From: JAGPUQ01 sp049325095 | Lineage (GTDB): Bacteria > Pseudomonadota > Gammaproteobacteria > Pseudomonadales > Porticoccaceae | DNA length: 64,000 bases | Assembly: GCA_049325095.1 (NCBI GenBank) | Contig: JBMOPO010000033.1 | Coordinates: 1 to 64,000, forward strand | Direction: 5' to 3' | In this document: in pieces, positions 31,234 through 40,704 of the stretch | How the letters are laid out: the number at the start of each line of letters is the position of its first letter | How positions within the stretch are numbered: the stretch's first letter is position 1 | The notes under the pieces: generated by a model | Databases searched by the model: none | Seen by the model: only the letters and a program-made list of their open reading frames with translations | Told to the model about the DNA's origin: nothing | Program-made: the position numbers and the translations under genes

Positions 31234-33777
31234 TCAATCCTGTTCGCCGGTATCGCGCACCACCGCCACACCCACCAACTGTTCACCCTCCCGCACCCGG
31301 ATCAGGCGCACGCCCTGGGTGTTGCGCCCGAGCACCGGGATCTCCTCCACCCGGGTGCGCACCAGGGTGCCCTGGTCCGAGATCAGCATGATCTCATCGC
31401 CATCGCCGACCTGCACCGCGCCCACCAGCGCCCCGTTGCGCGCCGAGGCCTGCATGGCGATCACTCCCTGGCCGCCGCGGCGGTGCAGCGGGAATTCGTC
31501 GAGCCCGGTGCGCTTGCCGTAACCATTGGCGCTGACCCCGAGGATCCAACAATCCCGATCCGGAATGATCAGCGCGATCATCCGCTCGCCCGCGGGCAGG
31601 CGCATGCCCCGTACGCCCCGCGCAGTGCGGCCCATCGGCCGCACCTCGGTCTCGGCGAACCGCACCACCTTGCCGGCGCTGGAAAACAGCATGACGTCCT
31701 GGTCGCCATTGGTGATCGCGGTGCCCACCAGGCTGTCGCCGGGCTCCAGCTCCAGGGCGCGCAGGCCCACGCTGCGAGGGCGGGAAAAAGCGTCCAGCGC
31801 CACCTTCTTGATGATGCCGGCGGCGGTGGCCATGAACACGAAGCGGTCGGCGCGGAATTCGCTCACCGGGAGGATGGCGGTGACCCGCTCGCCCTCGTCC
31901 AAAGGCAGCAGGTTCACCAGCGGCCGGCCGCGGGCACCGCGGCCGGCCAGCGGAATCTGATAGGTCTTGAGCCAGTACACCTTGCCGGCGGAGGTGAAGC
32001 AGAGGATGGTGGCATGGGTATTGGCCACCAGCAGCCGCTCCACGAAATCCTCCTCCTTGACCGCGGTGGCCGACCGCCCGGTGCCGCCGCGGCGCTGCGC
32101 CTGATAGTCCACCAGCGGCTGGCTCTTGGCGTAGCCGGCGTGGGAGATGGTGACCACCCGCTCCTCCTCCGGAATCAGGTCCTCGGCGGTCAGATCGAGC
32201 TGGGAGGCCATGATCTCGGTGCGCCGGGGGTCGCCGAAGTCCCGGTCGACCTCCTCGAGTTCGGCGCGAATCACCGCCTTGAGCCGTTGCGGATCCTCGA
32301 GAATTTCCAGCAGGCCGCGGATCTCGTCCAGTTTTTCCCGATATTCCTCCAGCAGTCCGGCGTGTTCCATACCGGTGAGGCGGTGCAGGCGCAAGTCGAG
32401 GATCGCCCGGGCCTGCACCTCCGAAAGGCGATAGCCGTCGCCCTGCAATCCGGCCCGGGGATCCACGTCCTCGGGGCGGCTCACGTCATGGCCGGCCGCG
32501 GTCAGGAAGGGCATCACCGCCGTTGCATCCCAGACCCGCGCCATCAGCGCCTCGCGGGCCTCGGCCGGACCGGGGGAAGCCTTGATCAGCTCGATGACCG
32601 GATCGATGTTGGCGATCGCCACCGCCAGGCCTTCGAGCACATGGCCGCGCGCCCGGGCCTGGCGCAGCAGGTACAGGGTGCGCCGGGTGACCACCTCACG
32701 GCGATGGCGGAGAAAAGCCTCCAGCAGCTGCTTGAGGTCGAGGGTCCGGGGTTCGCCATCCACCAGGGTGACCATGTTGATCCCGAACACGGTTTCGAGC
32801 TGGGTCTGGGCGTAGAGCTGATTGAGCAGCACCTCGCCGACTTCGCCGCGCCGGAGTTCGATCACCACCCGCAGGCCGTCCTTGTCGGACTCGTCGCGCA
32901 ATTCGGCGATGCCCTCGATTTTGCGCTCCCGGACCAGATCGGCGATGCGCTCTATCAGCCGCGTCTTCTGCAACTGATAGGGGATCTCGGTGATCACGAT
33001 CTGCTCCCGGTCGCCGCGCTCCATGGGTTCGACCCGGGCCCGGCCGCGCACCAGGATGCGCCCGCGGCCGGTGCGATAGGCCTCGACGATCCCGGCGCGC
33101 CCGTTGATGATGCCGGCGGTGGGGAAATCCGGACCCGGCACCAACTCGATCAACTGGTCGACCCCGAGCTCCGGGTCATCGAGCAGCGCCAGGCAGGCGG
33201 CGATCACCTCGGAGAGATTGTGCGGCGGAATATTGGTGGCCATGCCCACCGCAATCCCGGAGGAGCCGTTGACCAGCAGATTGGGGATCCGGGTCGGCAG
33301 GACCGCGGGGATCTGCTCGGTTTCGTCGTAGTTGGGAACGAAATCGACGGTGTCCTGGCCCAGATCGGCGAGCAGCGCATGGGTGATCTTCGCCATGCGG
33401 ATCTCGGTGTAGCGCATGGCGGCCGGCGCATCGCCGTCGATGGAGCCGAAATTGCCCTGGCCGTCGATCAGCGGATAGCGCAGCGAGAACGACTGCGCCA
33501 TGCGCACGATGGTGTCGTAGACGGCCGTATCCCCGTGCGGATGGTATTTGCCGATCACGTCGCCGACCACCCGAGCCGATTTCTTGTAGGGCCGGTTCCA
33601 ATCGTTGTTCAGCTCGTTCATCGCATGCAGCACGCGGCGATGGACCGGCTTGAGGCCGTCGCGGACGTCGGGCAGGGCGCGCCCGACGATCACGCTCATG
33701 GCGTAATCCAGGTACGACTTGCGCAGCTCGTCCTCGATGTTGACGGGAAAGATTTCTCTGGCGATCAACTCACCCAT
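31234..33777 (-). CDS. gyrA: DNA gyrase subunit A
   Basis: An 847-residue type II topoisomerase subunit. The catalytic tyrosine is in AAMRYTEIRM, the breakage-reunion region reads HPHGDTAVYDTIVRMAQ, and a C-terminal six-bladed wrapping domain includes the GyrA box QRRGGTG. The residue equivalent to Ser83 of E. coli is threonine, as in Pseudomonas wild type, and Asp87 is kept. It starts the gyrA-pheA-tyrA/aroA-cmk-rpsA-ihfB block. Confidence 0.96.
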   Translation of the reverse strand: MGELIAREIFPVNIEDELRKSYLDYAMSVIVGRALPDVRDGLKPVHRRVLHAMNELNNDWNRPYKKSARVVGDVIGKYHPHGDTAVYDTIVRMAQSFSLRYPLIDGQGNFGSIDGDAPAAMRYTEIRMAKITHALLADLGQDTVDFVPNYDETEQIPAVLPTRIPNLLVNGSSGIAVGMATNIPPHNLSEVIAACLALLDDPELGVDQLIELVPGPDFPTAGIINGRAGIVEAYRTGRGRILVRGRARVEPMERGDREQIVITEIPYQLQKTRLIERIADLVRERKIEGIAELRDESDKDGLRVVIELRRGEVGEVLLNQLYAQTQLETVFGINMVTLVDGEPRTLDLKQLLEAFLRHRREVVTRRTLYLLRQARARGHVLEGLAVAIANIDPVIELIKASPGPAEAREALMARVWDATAVMPFLTAAGHDVSRPEDVDPRAGLQGDGYRLSEVQARAILDLRLHRLTGMEHAGLLEEYREKLDEIRGLLEILEDPQRLKAVIRAELEEVDRDFGDPRRTEIMASQLDLTAEDLIPEEERVVTISHAGYAKSQPLVDYQAQRRGGTGRSATAVKEEDFVERLLVANTHATILCFTSAGKVYWLKTYQIPLAGRGARGRPLVNLLPLDEGERVTAILPVSEFRADRFVFMATAAGIIKKVALDAFSRPRSVGLRALELEPGDSLVGTAITNGDQDVMLFSSAGKVVRFAETEVRPMGRTARGVRGMRLPAGERMIALIIPDRDCWILGVSANGYGKRTGLDEFPLHRRGGQGVIAMQASARNGALVGAVQVGDGDEIMLISDQGTLVRTRVEEIPVLGRNTQGVRLIRVREGEQLVGVAVVRDTGEQD

Positions 33778-33858
33778 GGGCAGTTACTTCATCGTCCGAA
33801 TCCAAGGTGCCGTCAGGACCGCGCAGAAGCGCTGGCGCCACATGAAAAAAAGCGCCGC

Positions 33859-33864
33859 ATTGTA
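33859..33864 (-). promoter_or_regulatory. candidate gyrA -10 element
   Basis: TACAAT on the minus strand, preceded by TGTGT, 82 bases upstream of gyrA in the 129-base divergent region 33778-33906. No convincing -35 is seen. On the plus strand TATACT (33893-33898) lies only eight bases before mtaD and could be its -10 for a near-leaderless transcript. Confidence 0.35.
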
Positions 33865-33906
33865 ACACAGCCGCGCCACCCTTCCCCCGAGCTATACTGC
33901 GCGCCG

Positions 33907-35247
33907 ATGACCCTCCCAGCGCCGCCACAGCCCGCCGATCTGGTGGTTTCCGCCAGTTGGGTGCTGCCCGTGATCCCGCGCGGCGCGCTCTACCGGGATT
34001 GCGCCTGCGCGATCCGCGACGGCCGCATCCTGGCGCTGCTGCCGCGGGCCGAAGCCGAGCGCCGCTACGCGGCGGCCGAGACCCTGCATCTGGCCGACCA
34101 CCTGCTGATGCCGGGCCTGGTCAACGCCCACGGCCACGCCGCGATGACCCTGTTGCGGGGCTATGCCGACGATCTGCCGCTGGCGGAGTGGCTGGAGCAG
34201 CGCATCTGGCCGGCGGAAGCGCGCTGGCTGGGCAGCGAGTTCGTCGCCGACGGCACCCGACTCGCTGCGGCCGAGATGATCGCCAGCGGCACCACCTGTT
34301 TCGCCGACATGTATTTTTTCCCCGAGGTGGCCGCCACCGTCGCCCGCCATTGCGGGCTGCGCGCCCAGATCGCCTTCCCGATCCTGGACTTCCCGACCCC
34401 CTGGGCCGCGGATGCCGACCAGTGCCTGCACCAGGGCCTGGCCCTGTACGACGAGCACCGGGGCGACCCGCTGCTGCGCATCGCCTTCGGCCCCCACGCC
34501 CCCTACACGGTCGGCGACGCCAGCTTCGCGCGGATCGCCCTCTACGCCGGCGAAGTCGACGCGCCCATCCACATCCACCTGCACGAGACCGCGCGCGAGG
34601 TGCGGGAGGCGCTGGCCGGGAGCGGCGAACGGCCCATCGCGCGCCTGCACCGCCACGGCCTGCTGGGGCCCGCCACCCAGTGCGTGCACATGACCCAGGT
34701 CGAGCCCGGCGACATCGAGCTGCTCGCCGCCACCGGGGCCCGGGTGGTGCACTGCCCGCGCTCCAACCTCAAGCTGGCCAGCGGCTGCTGCCCGGTGGCG
34801 GCGCTGCGCGCCGCCGGCATTCCGGTGGGCCTGGGCACCGACGGTGCGGCCAGCAGCAACGACCTCGACCTGTTTCTGGAGCTGCGCATCGCCGCGCTGC
34901 TCGCCAAGGGGCTGAGCGGCGATCCGACCCGGCTCGGCGCCGCCGAGGCGATCGAAATGGCCACCCTGGGCGGCGCCACCGCGCTGGGGCTGGACGGTGA
35001 GATCGGCAGTCTCGAGCCCGGCAAAGCCGCCGACCTGATCGCCGTCGAGCTGACCGATATCAGCGCCATGCCGCTCCATGATCCCCGGTCGCAACTGGTC
35101 CATACCGGCAGCGGCGCGCGCGTCAGCCACTCCTGGGTCCAGGGCCGCCCGCTACTGATCGAGCGCCGCCTGCAAACCCTGGATCTGCCCGCGATCGCCG
35201 CGCGCACCCGGGAATGGCAGGCGCGGCTCGCCGACCCCTCCGCCTGA
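33907..35247 (+). CDS. mtaD: 5'-methylthioadenosine/S-adenosylhomocysteine deaminase-family amidohydrolase
   Basis: A 446-residue TRZ/ATZ amidohydrolase. Metal ligands are in NAHGHAAMT (about residues 73-81), a HIHLHET histidine and the aspartate of LGTDGAASSND. The family deaminates MTA or SAH; this branch is nearly always next to ubiG in gammaproteobacteria, as here (12-base gap), consistent with disposal of SAH from methylation. Confidence 0.87.
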   Translation: MTLPAPPQPADLVVSASWVLPVIPRGALYRDCACAIRDGRILALLPRAEAERRYAAAETLHLADHLLMPGLVNAHGHAAMTLLRGYADDLPLAEWLEQRIWPAEARWLGSEFVADGTRLAAAEMIASGTTCFADMYFFPEVAATVARHCGLRAQIAFPILDFPTPWAADADQCLHQGLALYDEHRGDPLLRIAFGPHAPYTVGDASFARIALYAGEVDAPIHIHLHETAREVREALAGSGERPIARLHRHGLLGPATQCVHMTQVEPGDIELLAATGARVVHCPRSNLKLASGCCPVAALRAAGIPVGLGTDGAASSNDLDLFLELRIAALLAKGLSGDPTRLGAAEAIEMATLGGATALGLDGEIGSLEPGKAADLIAVELTDISAMPLHDPRSQLVHTGSGARVSHSWVQGRPLLIERRLQTLDLPAIAARTREWQARLADPSA

Positions 35248-35259
35248 ACCGGCCCGCCC

Positions 35260-36003
35260 ATGCCCGACCTCGAACCCGACCACCTCCAGGACAACGTCGA
35301 TCCCGCCGAGATCGCCCGCTTCGAGCAACTGGCGGCCCGCTGGTGGGATCGCGAGAGCGAATTCCGGCCGCTCCACGAGATCAATCCGCTGCGCGCCAAC
35401 TGGATCGACGAGCGCGCGCCGGTGGCCGGGCGCCGGGTGCTGGACGTGGGCTGCGGGGGCGGCATCCTCGCCGAGGCCCTGGCGCGCCGCGGTGCCGAAG
35501 TCACCGGCATCGACCTGGGCGAGGCGCCGCTGGCGGTGGCCCGCCTGCACGCCATCGAATCGGGAGTCGCGGTGACCTACCGCCGCATCGCCGTGGAGCG
35601 CCTGGCCGCGGAGGCACCCGGGCAATTCGACATCGTCACCTGCCTGGAGATGCTCGAGCATGTGCCGGATCCGGCGGCGGTGGTGGCGGCCTGCGCACAA
35701 CTCGTCAAGCCGGGCGGCCAACTGTTCTTCTCCACCATCAACCGCAATCCCAAGGCCTTCGCCCTGGCCATCGTCGGCGCCGAATACGTCCTCGGGCTGC
35801 TGCCCAGGGGCACCCATACCTACGCGCGCTTCATCCGGCCCGCGGAACTGGCCGCCTGGTGCCGGAGCGCCGGCCTGGACGTGCGCGAGCTGACCGGCTT
35901 GCGCTACAACCCCCTCACCCGCAGATACCACCTCCAGGCCGGGGATGTCAGCGTCAACTATCTGCTGCACGCCAGCCGGGAAGCCCTGGAGGCGCCGCCA
36001 TGA
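35260..36003 (+). CDS. ubiG: ubiquinone biosynthesis O-methyltransferase UbiG
   Basis: A 247-residue class I SAM methyltransferase. The SAM loop is VLDVGCGGGILAEALA, followed by GIDLGEAPLAVAR and TCLEMLEHVPDP. UbiG performs both O-methylations of ubiquinone synthesis. The N-terminal ARWWDRESEFRPLHEINPLR is the family signature. Its stop overlaps the gph start by four bases (ATGA). Confidence 0.95.
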   Translation: MPDLEPDHLQDNVDPAEIARFEQLAARWWDRESEFRPLHEINPLRANWIDERAPVAGRRVLDVGCGGGILAEALARRGAEVTGIDLGEAPLAVARLHAIESGVAVTYRRIAVERLAAEAPGQFDIVTCLEMLEHVPDPAAVVAACAQLVKPGGQLFFSTINRNPKAFALAIVGAEYVLGLLPRGTHTYARFIRPAELAAWCRSAGLDVRELTGLRYNPLTRRYHLQAGDVSVNYLLHASREALEAPP

Positions 36004-36656
36004 GCCGCTATCGCGCGGTGCTCTTCGACCTCGACGGCACCCTGCTCGACACCGCGCCGGATTTCGCCTGGTGCCTCAACACCCTGTTGCAGCGCCACGG
36101 CCGGCGGCCACTGCCGGACGCCGAGATCCGCGCCATGGTCACCGACGGCTCGGCCGGCCTCATCGCCCGCGCCTTCGACTGCGCCCCCGAAGAACCCCGC
36201 TTCGAGGCGGTGCGCGCCGAGTTCCTGGACATCTATCGCGCCAACCTGTCGCGCCATACCCGGCCCTTCCCGGGCATCGCCGAGCTGCTCGCCCGACTCG
36301 GCGCCAGCGACACCGCCTGGGGCGTGGTCACCAACAAACCCAGCGGCTACGCGCTCCCCCTCCTCGCAGACATGGCGCTGCGGCCCGCGCCCGGCGCGGT
36401 GATCTGCCCCGACCACGTGAGCAACCCCAAGCCGGATCCGGAGGCGGTGCTGCTGGCCTGCCGCCGGCTCGGCGTGACACCCCGGGATACGGTCATGATC
36501 GGCGATCATCGCCGTGATATCGAAGCCGGGCGCAGCGCCGGCACCGTCACGGTGGCGGCCGCCTACGGCTACCTGGAGGCCGGCGAAGACCCGGACCTGT
36601 GGGATGCCCATCACCGCATCGATTGCGCCAGCCAGTTGCACGACCTGCTGTTCTGA
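36000..36656 (+). CDS. gph: phosphoglycolate phosphatase
   Basis: A 218-residue HAD hydrolase. FDLDGTLLDTAPD holds the nucleophile, VVTNKPSGYALPLL motif II, KPDPEA the lysine and MIGDHRRDIEAGR the metal-binding aspartates. The family clears 2-phosphoglycolate formed in DNA repair or photorespiration; sequence places it in the Gph/MupP-like branch usually coupled with ubiG. Confidence 0.88.
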   Translation: MSRYRAVLFDLDGTLLDTAPDFAWCLNTLLQRHGRRPLPDAEIRAMVTDGSAGLIARAFDCAPEEPRFEAVRAEFLDIYRANLSRHTRPFPGIAELLARLGASDTAWGVVTNKPSGYALPLLADMALRPAPGAVICPDHVSNPKPDPEAVLLACRRLGVTPRDTVMIGDHRRDIEAGRSAGTVTVAAAYGYLEAGEDPDLWDAHHRIDCASQLHDLLF

Positions 36657-36664
36657 GGTTTGCC

Positions 36665-37423
36665 ATGTCCACCGCCATCGACCCGCGCCAGTACCGCCCG
36701 CCCGCCGGGCTGCTGCGGGAGCGGGTGATCCTGATCACCGGCGCCGGCGCCGGGATCGGCCGCGCCGCCGCCACCAGCTGCGCCGCGCACGGCGCCACGG
36801 TCATCCTCTGCGGGCGAACCCTGGCGAAACTGGAACAGACCTACGACGCCATCACCGCCGCCGGCGGCCCCCAGCCGGCCATCGCGCCGCTGTGCCTGGA
36901 AACCGCGGGCGAGTCCGATTACCGGGAGCTCGGCGCGCGCACCCTGGCCGAATTCGGCCGTCTGGACGGACTGTTGCACAACGCCGGGATCCTGGGCGAG
37001 CGCACCAGCATCGCCAACTACAGCGCCGCGAGCTGGCAGCGGGTGCTGCAGGTCAACCTGACCGCCGAATTTCTGCTCACCAAGGCGCTGTTGCCGGCGC
37101 TGCGGCAATCCCCATCGGCCGCGATCCTGTTCACCTCCTCCGGGGTCGGGCGCCGCGGGCGCGCCTTCTGGGGCGCCTACGCGGTATCCAAGTTCGGCGT
37201 CGAGGGCCTCAGCCAGGTATTGGCCGCGGAACTGGAGCAGACCAGCCGGATCCGGGTGAACTGCATCAATCCCGGCGCCACCCGCACCGCGATGCGTGCC
37301 GCCGCCTACCCGGCCGAGGATCCGCTGACCCTGAAGACTCCGGCCGAGCTGATGCCCGCCTACCTCTATCTGCTGGGGCCGGACAGCGCGGGGGTGACCG
37401 GGCAGAGCTTCGACGCCCAGTGA
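36665..37423 (+). CDS. yciK: YciK-family short-chain oxidoreductase
   Basis: A 252-residue SDR with ITGAGAGIGRAAA, LHNAGILGERTSI, a catalytic serine in FTSSGVGRRG and YAVSKFGVEG. The LHNAGILG motif and PxxLMPxYLYLLGPDS-type end mark YciK, a conserved enzyme of unknown substrate. It starts eight bases after gph and completes the mtaD-ubiG-gph-yciK set. It is convergent with rluB across 143 bases that hold no recognisable feature. Confidence 0.88.
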   Translation: MSTAIDPRQYRPPAGLLRERVILITGAGAGIGRAAATSCAAHGATVILCGRTLAKLEQTYDAITAAGGPQPAIAPLCLETAGESDYRELGARTLAEFGRLDGLLHNAGILGERTSIANYSAASWQRVLQVNLTAEFLLTKALLPALRQSPSAAILFTSSGVGRRGRAFWGAYAVSKFGVEGLSQVLAAELEQTSRIRVNCINPGATRTAMRAAAYPAEDPLTLKTPAELMPAYLYLLGPDSAGVTGQSFDAQ

Positions 37424-37566
37424 GCGCCGGCGAGATTGCCGCCGCCCGCAACCGGCATCCCGCGTGAGGGCGATGACCGCGGTCGCCCTGGTGCCCGATC
37501 CGTCTCCGCCGGGGGGCAGCGGCGCCGGCGGCCGGCCGGGGCATGGGCCGCAACTGGCGCGGGCGC

Positions 37567-38385
37567 TCAGCCCCGGCGGCTGCGACCGCCGGCGCGCAGC
37601 CGCCGCTCGCGGCGCAGCAGGGCTTGCAGCCGGACCGGTTGGGCGGTCTGCGGCGGGCACAGGCCGGCGGCCCGGTACAGGGCCCCGACCTGCGCCGGCC
37701 CCAGCTCCATCCACTGACCCACCCGCACCCAGGAGGGCAGCGCCAGCGGCCCGTAGCGGACCCGTTTGAGGCGACTCACCGCACAGCCCTGGGACTCCCA
37801 GAGCCTGCGCACCTCGCGATTGCGGCCTTCGCGCAGCACCACCGAATACCAGCGGTTGGCGCCTTCGCCGCCGCCGGCCTGGATGCGCTCGAAGCGGGCC
37901 GGGCCGTCGTCGAGCTCGACGCCGGCGGCGAGCCGCGCCAGCGCTTCCGGGGTCACCGCACCGCGCACCCGCACCCGGTATTCGCGCTCGATCCCGGCCT
38001 GCGGATGCATCAGCCGGTTGGCCAGTTCGCCGTCGGTGGTGAGCAGCAGCAGCCCGGTGGTATTGAGGTCCAGGCGGCCGATGGTCACCCAGCGCCCGCT
38101 GCGCAGGCGCGGCAGTGCATCGAACACCGTGGGCCGGCCCTGGGGATCGCGCCGCGTGCAGAGCACGCCCTCGGGCTTGTTGTACATCAGCACCCGCCCC
38201 GCCGCCGGCGCCGTGCGCTCGAGAGGTCGCCCGTCCACGCAGATCGCCGCCCCGGGGTCGGCGCGATCGCCGATCGCCGCGATCCGGCCGTCGATGGTGA
38301 CCCGGCCGGCGCGGATCCAGCCCTCCAGTTCGCGGCGCGAACCCAGCCCGGCGGCGGCGAGGATTTTCTGCAGCTTCTCGCTCAT
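37567..38385 (-). CDS. rluB: 23S rRNA pseudouridine synthase RluB
   Basis: A 272-residue RsuA/RluB-type synthase: S4 domain (SEKLQKILAAAGLGSRRELE) and the catalytic aspartate in IGRLDLNTTGLLLLT. It modifies U2605. The C-terminal 50 residues are basic and low-complexity. It overlaps scpB by four bases, a conserved scpA-scpB-rluB arrangement. Confidence 0.92.
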   Translation of the reverse strand: MSEKLQKILAAAGLGSRRELEGWIRAGRVTIDGRIAAIGDRADPGAAICVDGRPLERTAPAAGRVLMYNKPEGVLCTRRDPQGRPTVFDALPRLRSGRWVTIGRLDLNTTGLLLLTTDGELANRLMHPQAGIEREYRVRVRGAVTPEALARLAAGVELDDGPARFERIQAGGGEGANRWYSVVLREGRNREVRRLWESQGCAVSRLKRVRYGPLALPSWVRVGQWMELGPAQVGALYRAAGLCPPQTAQPVRLQALLRRERRLRAGGRSRRG

Positions 38386-38957
38386 GTTCCGGCCGCCGAC
38401 TCCAGGCCGTCCGCAAACACCAGGTCGCGGAGCTCGGCAAGCGGCGGCAGCTCATCGAGGCTCGCCAGATTGAAGTAGTCGAGAAACTGGCGGGTGGTGG
38501 CGTACAGGGCCGGCCGGCCGGGCACGTCGCGGTGGCCGACCACGCGGATCCATTCGCGCTCCAGCAGGAGCTTGATGGTGTCCGAGCTCACCGCGACCCC
38601 GCGCACCAGTTCGATATCGCCGCGCGTCACCGGTTGCCGGTAGGCGATGAGTGCCAGGGTTTCGAGCAGCGAGCGGCTGTACCTGCGGGGTTTCTCCTCC
38701 CACAGGCGGCCGATCCAGGGCGCCAGCTCGGCGCGCACCTGCAACCGGTAACCGCTCGCCGTGCGGCGCAGCTCCCAGGCGTGGCCGGCGCTGGCGCCGG
38801 CAATGGCGTCGAGCGCCGCGCGGATCTGGTCCGCCCCGGGCTGCTCGGGCGGCTCGAACAGTTGCTGCAGCTGAGGAATGTCGAGGGGGCGCCCCGCGGC
38901 CAGCAGCGCGCCCTCCAGGATGCGGCGCAATTGGTCAGGCTCCGGAGCCATCGGCAT
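38382..38957 (-). CDS. scpB: segregation and condensation protein ScpB
   Basis: A 191-residue protein with two winged helices: RRILEGALLAAGRPLDIPQL and LLETLALIAYRQPVTRGDIE, the ScpB signature. It forms the condensin complex with Smc and ScpA. It overlaps scpA by 23 bases. An alternative start is two codons downstream. Smc itself is encoded 11 kb away in this window. Confidence 0.92.
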   Translation of the reverse strand: MPMAPEPDQLRRILEGALLAAGRPLDIPQLQQLFEPPEQPGADQIRAALDAIAGASAGHAWELRRTASGYRLQVRAELAPWIGRLWEEKPRRYSRSLLETLALIAYRQPVTRGDIELVRGVAVSSDTIKLLLEREWIRVVGHRDVPGRPALYATTRQFLDYFNLASLDELPPLAELRDLVFADGLESAAGT

Positions 38958-39804
38958 TCCTCCCGGTGACGTGCAGGGGTCCGAAGGGTTCGGCCTGGAC
39001 GATCTCGATCAGGCTCTCCTTGACCAGTTCCATGAGGGCGAGAAAGGTGACCACCACGCCACGGCGGCCCTCCTCGATCCGGAACAGGGCGCTGAACGGG
39101 ACGAATCCGCCACCGTGCAGCCGGTCGAGGATATCGGCCATGCGGGCCCGGGTGGACAGCGCCTCGAAGTGCACCTGGTGGTGCTCCCGCAGCCGGACCC
39201 TCTCCAGAACCCCGGCCAGCGCCAGCAGCAGCTCGCGCAACTCGACCTGCGGATGGGGCCGCGGCGGGGCGCAGTCCGGCGCCGGCAATACCGCCGCAAA
39301 GAGGTCGCGCTCCAGGCGCGGCAAGGCGTCGATGGCCGCTGCCGCGGCCTTGAACCGCTCGTACTCCTGCAGGCGGCGGATGAGTTCGGCGCGCGGGTCG
39401 TCCTCGGCCTCGACCGCCGGCGGGCGGGGCAACAGCATGCGCGACTTGATCTCGGCGAGCATCGCCGCCATCACCAGGTACTCCGCGGCGAGCTCGAAGC
39501 GCATCGCCTCCAGCAGCGCGATGTAGGCGATGTACTGCCGGGTGATCTCGGCGACGTCGATGAGCAGGATGTCGAGGTTGTGGCGCCGGATCAGGTAGAG
39601 CAGCAGGTCCAGCGGGCCCTCGAAGGCTTCGAGCACCACCTCCAGCGCATCCGGGGGTATGTAGAGATCCGCGGGCAGTTCGGTGACCCGCTCGCCGAGC
39701 ACTATGGCCAGCGGCAGTTCCTCCTGGCGGGGCGTCCCGGCACCCGGGTGCGGCTGCGGTTGTCGAGCGCTCACGGCATCCTCCGCCGGCGGGGCAGCGG
39801 CCAT
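38935..39804 (-). CDS. scpA: segregation and condensation protein ScpA
   Basis: A 289-residue kleisin. The N-terminal EAFEGPLDLLLYLIRRHNLDI and AAEYLVMAAMLAEIKSRMLLP are the conserved Smc-binding part; the C-terminal winged helix includes VVTFLALMELVKE. The first 45 residues are unconserved and proline-rich, so the true start could be later. Confidence 0.92.
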   Translation of the reverse strand: MAAAPPAEDAVSARQPQPHPGAGTPRQEELPLAIVLGERVTELPADLYIPPDALEVVLEAFEGPLDLLLYLIRRHNLDILLIDVAEITRQYIAYIALLEAMRFELAAEYLVMAAMLAEIKSRMLLPRPPAVEAEDDPRAELIRRLQEYERFKAAAAAIDALPRLERDLFAAVLPAPDCAPPRPHPQVELRELLLALAGVLERVRLREHHQVHFEALSTRARMADILDRLHGGGFVPFSALFRIEEGRRGVVVTFLALMELVKESLIEIVQAEPFGPLHVTGRNADGSGA

Positions 39805-39834
39805 TATAGGGGCGGGAGGCGACCGCGGGATCGC

Positions 39835-40461
39835 TCAGGCACAGCCGAAGGGCGCGGGATCGCCCGCCCCGCGCCGCGTCAGCACCGGCAGTTCGCCGCT
39901 GAGATCGATCACCGTGGTGGGCTGCCGGGCCCCATGGCCGCCGCCGTCCACCAGCAGCTCGATGCGGCCGGCCAGGCGGTCGTGGATGGTGTCGGGGTCG
40001 GCGAGCGGTTCGGCATCGCCGGGCAGGATCAGGGTGACGCTCATCAGCGGCTCGCCCAGTTCTTCGAGCAACGCGCGCACGATGCGATGGTCGGGAACCC
40101 GCAGGCCGATGGTCTTGCGTTTGGGATGCACCAGCCGCCGCGGCACCTCGGCGGTGGCATTGAGAATGAAGGTATAGGGCCCCGGGGTGTTGGCCTTGAG
40201 CAACCGGAACACCTGGTTGTCCACCCGGGCATAGCGGCCGAGCTCGGACAGGTCGCGGCACATCAGCGTGAAATTGTGGTGCTTGTCCAGCTCGCGGATG
40301 CGGCGGATCCGCTCCACCGCCTCCTTGTCTCCCAGTTGGCACCCGAGGGCATAGGCGGTATCGGTGGGAAAGGCCACCAGGCCGCCGGCGCGCAGCACCT
40401 CGGCGACCCGGCGCACCAGCCGCAGTTGGGGGTTGTCGGGATGAATGTTGAGCCGCTCCAT
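39835..40461 (-). CDS. yciO: YciO-family Sua5/TsaC-like protein
   Basis: A 208-residue protein of the YrdC/Sua5 fold: GGLVAFPTDTAYALGCQLGD, RIRELDKHHNFTLMCRDL and PGPYTFILNAT. TsaC relatives make threonylcarbamoyl-AMP for tRNA t6A; the YciO branch has weak or no such activity in E. coli, so the role is uncertain. It lies 30 bases from scpA, a usual neighbourhood. Confidence 0.87.
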   Translation of the reverse strand: MERLNIHPDNPQLRLVRRVAEVLRAGGLVAFPTDTAYALGCQLGDKEAVERIRRIRELDKHHNFTLMCRDLSELGRYARVDNQVFRLLKANTPGPYTFILNATAEVPRRLVHPKRKTIGLRVPDHRIVRALLEELGEPLMSVTLILPGDAEPLADPDTIHDRLAGRIELLVDGGGHGARQPTTVIDLSGELPVLTRRGAGDPAPFGCA

Positions 40462-40512
40462 CCTGCTCGCTTCCCGGCGCCCCGGGGCGGGGCCGACAGG
40501 GCTGCACTATAA

Positions 40513-40599
40513 CCCGGATAGCTCACCGATCTCCTGCTGCGACGGCCCAATGGCGCGCCCTTGAACCGCCTCGCGACGAACATCGGTGAGCTATCCGGG
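40513..40599. repeat. 87-base element with 18-base perfect terminal inverted repeats
   Basis: CCCGGATAGCTCACCGAT at 40513-40530 and its exact complement at 40582-40599 flank 51 bases with no coding frame. It lies in the divergent gap between yciO and the next gene. The form suits a MITE- or REP-like repeat; I cannot see target duplications. Confidence 0.55.
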
Positions 40600-40704
40600 A
40601 TAGGTCCGCACCCGCGCAATGCGAGCCCCGTCACCCGCGCGGCCGATGTCCGCAGCGGGCAAAACAAGTAAAATCCCGGCTCGATCGGAATGCCCTGGAG
40701 CCGC

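Noticed and set aside
31099..35247. A very long plus-strand open frame opposite gyrA
   Set aside because: It is the antisense shadow of gyrA in GC-rich DNA that happens to join the real mtaD frame; only 33907-35247 shows a protein family.
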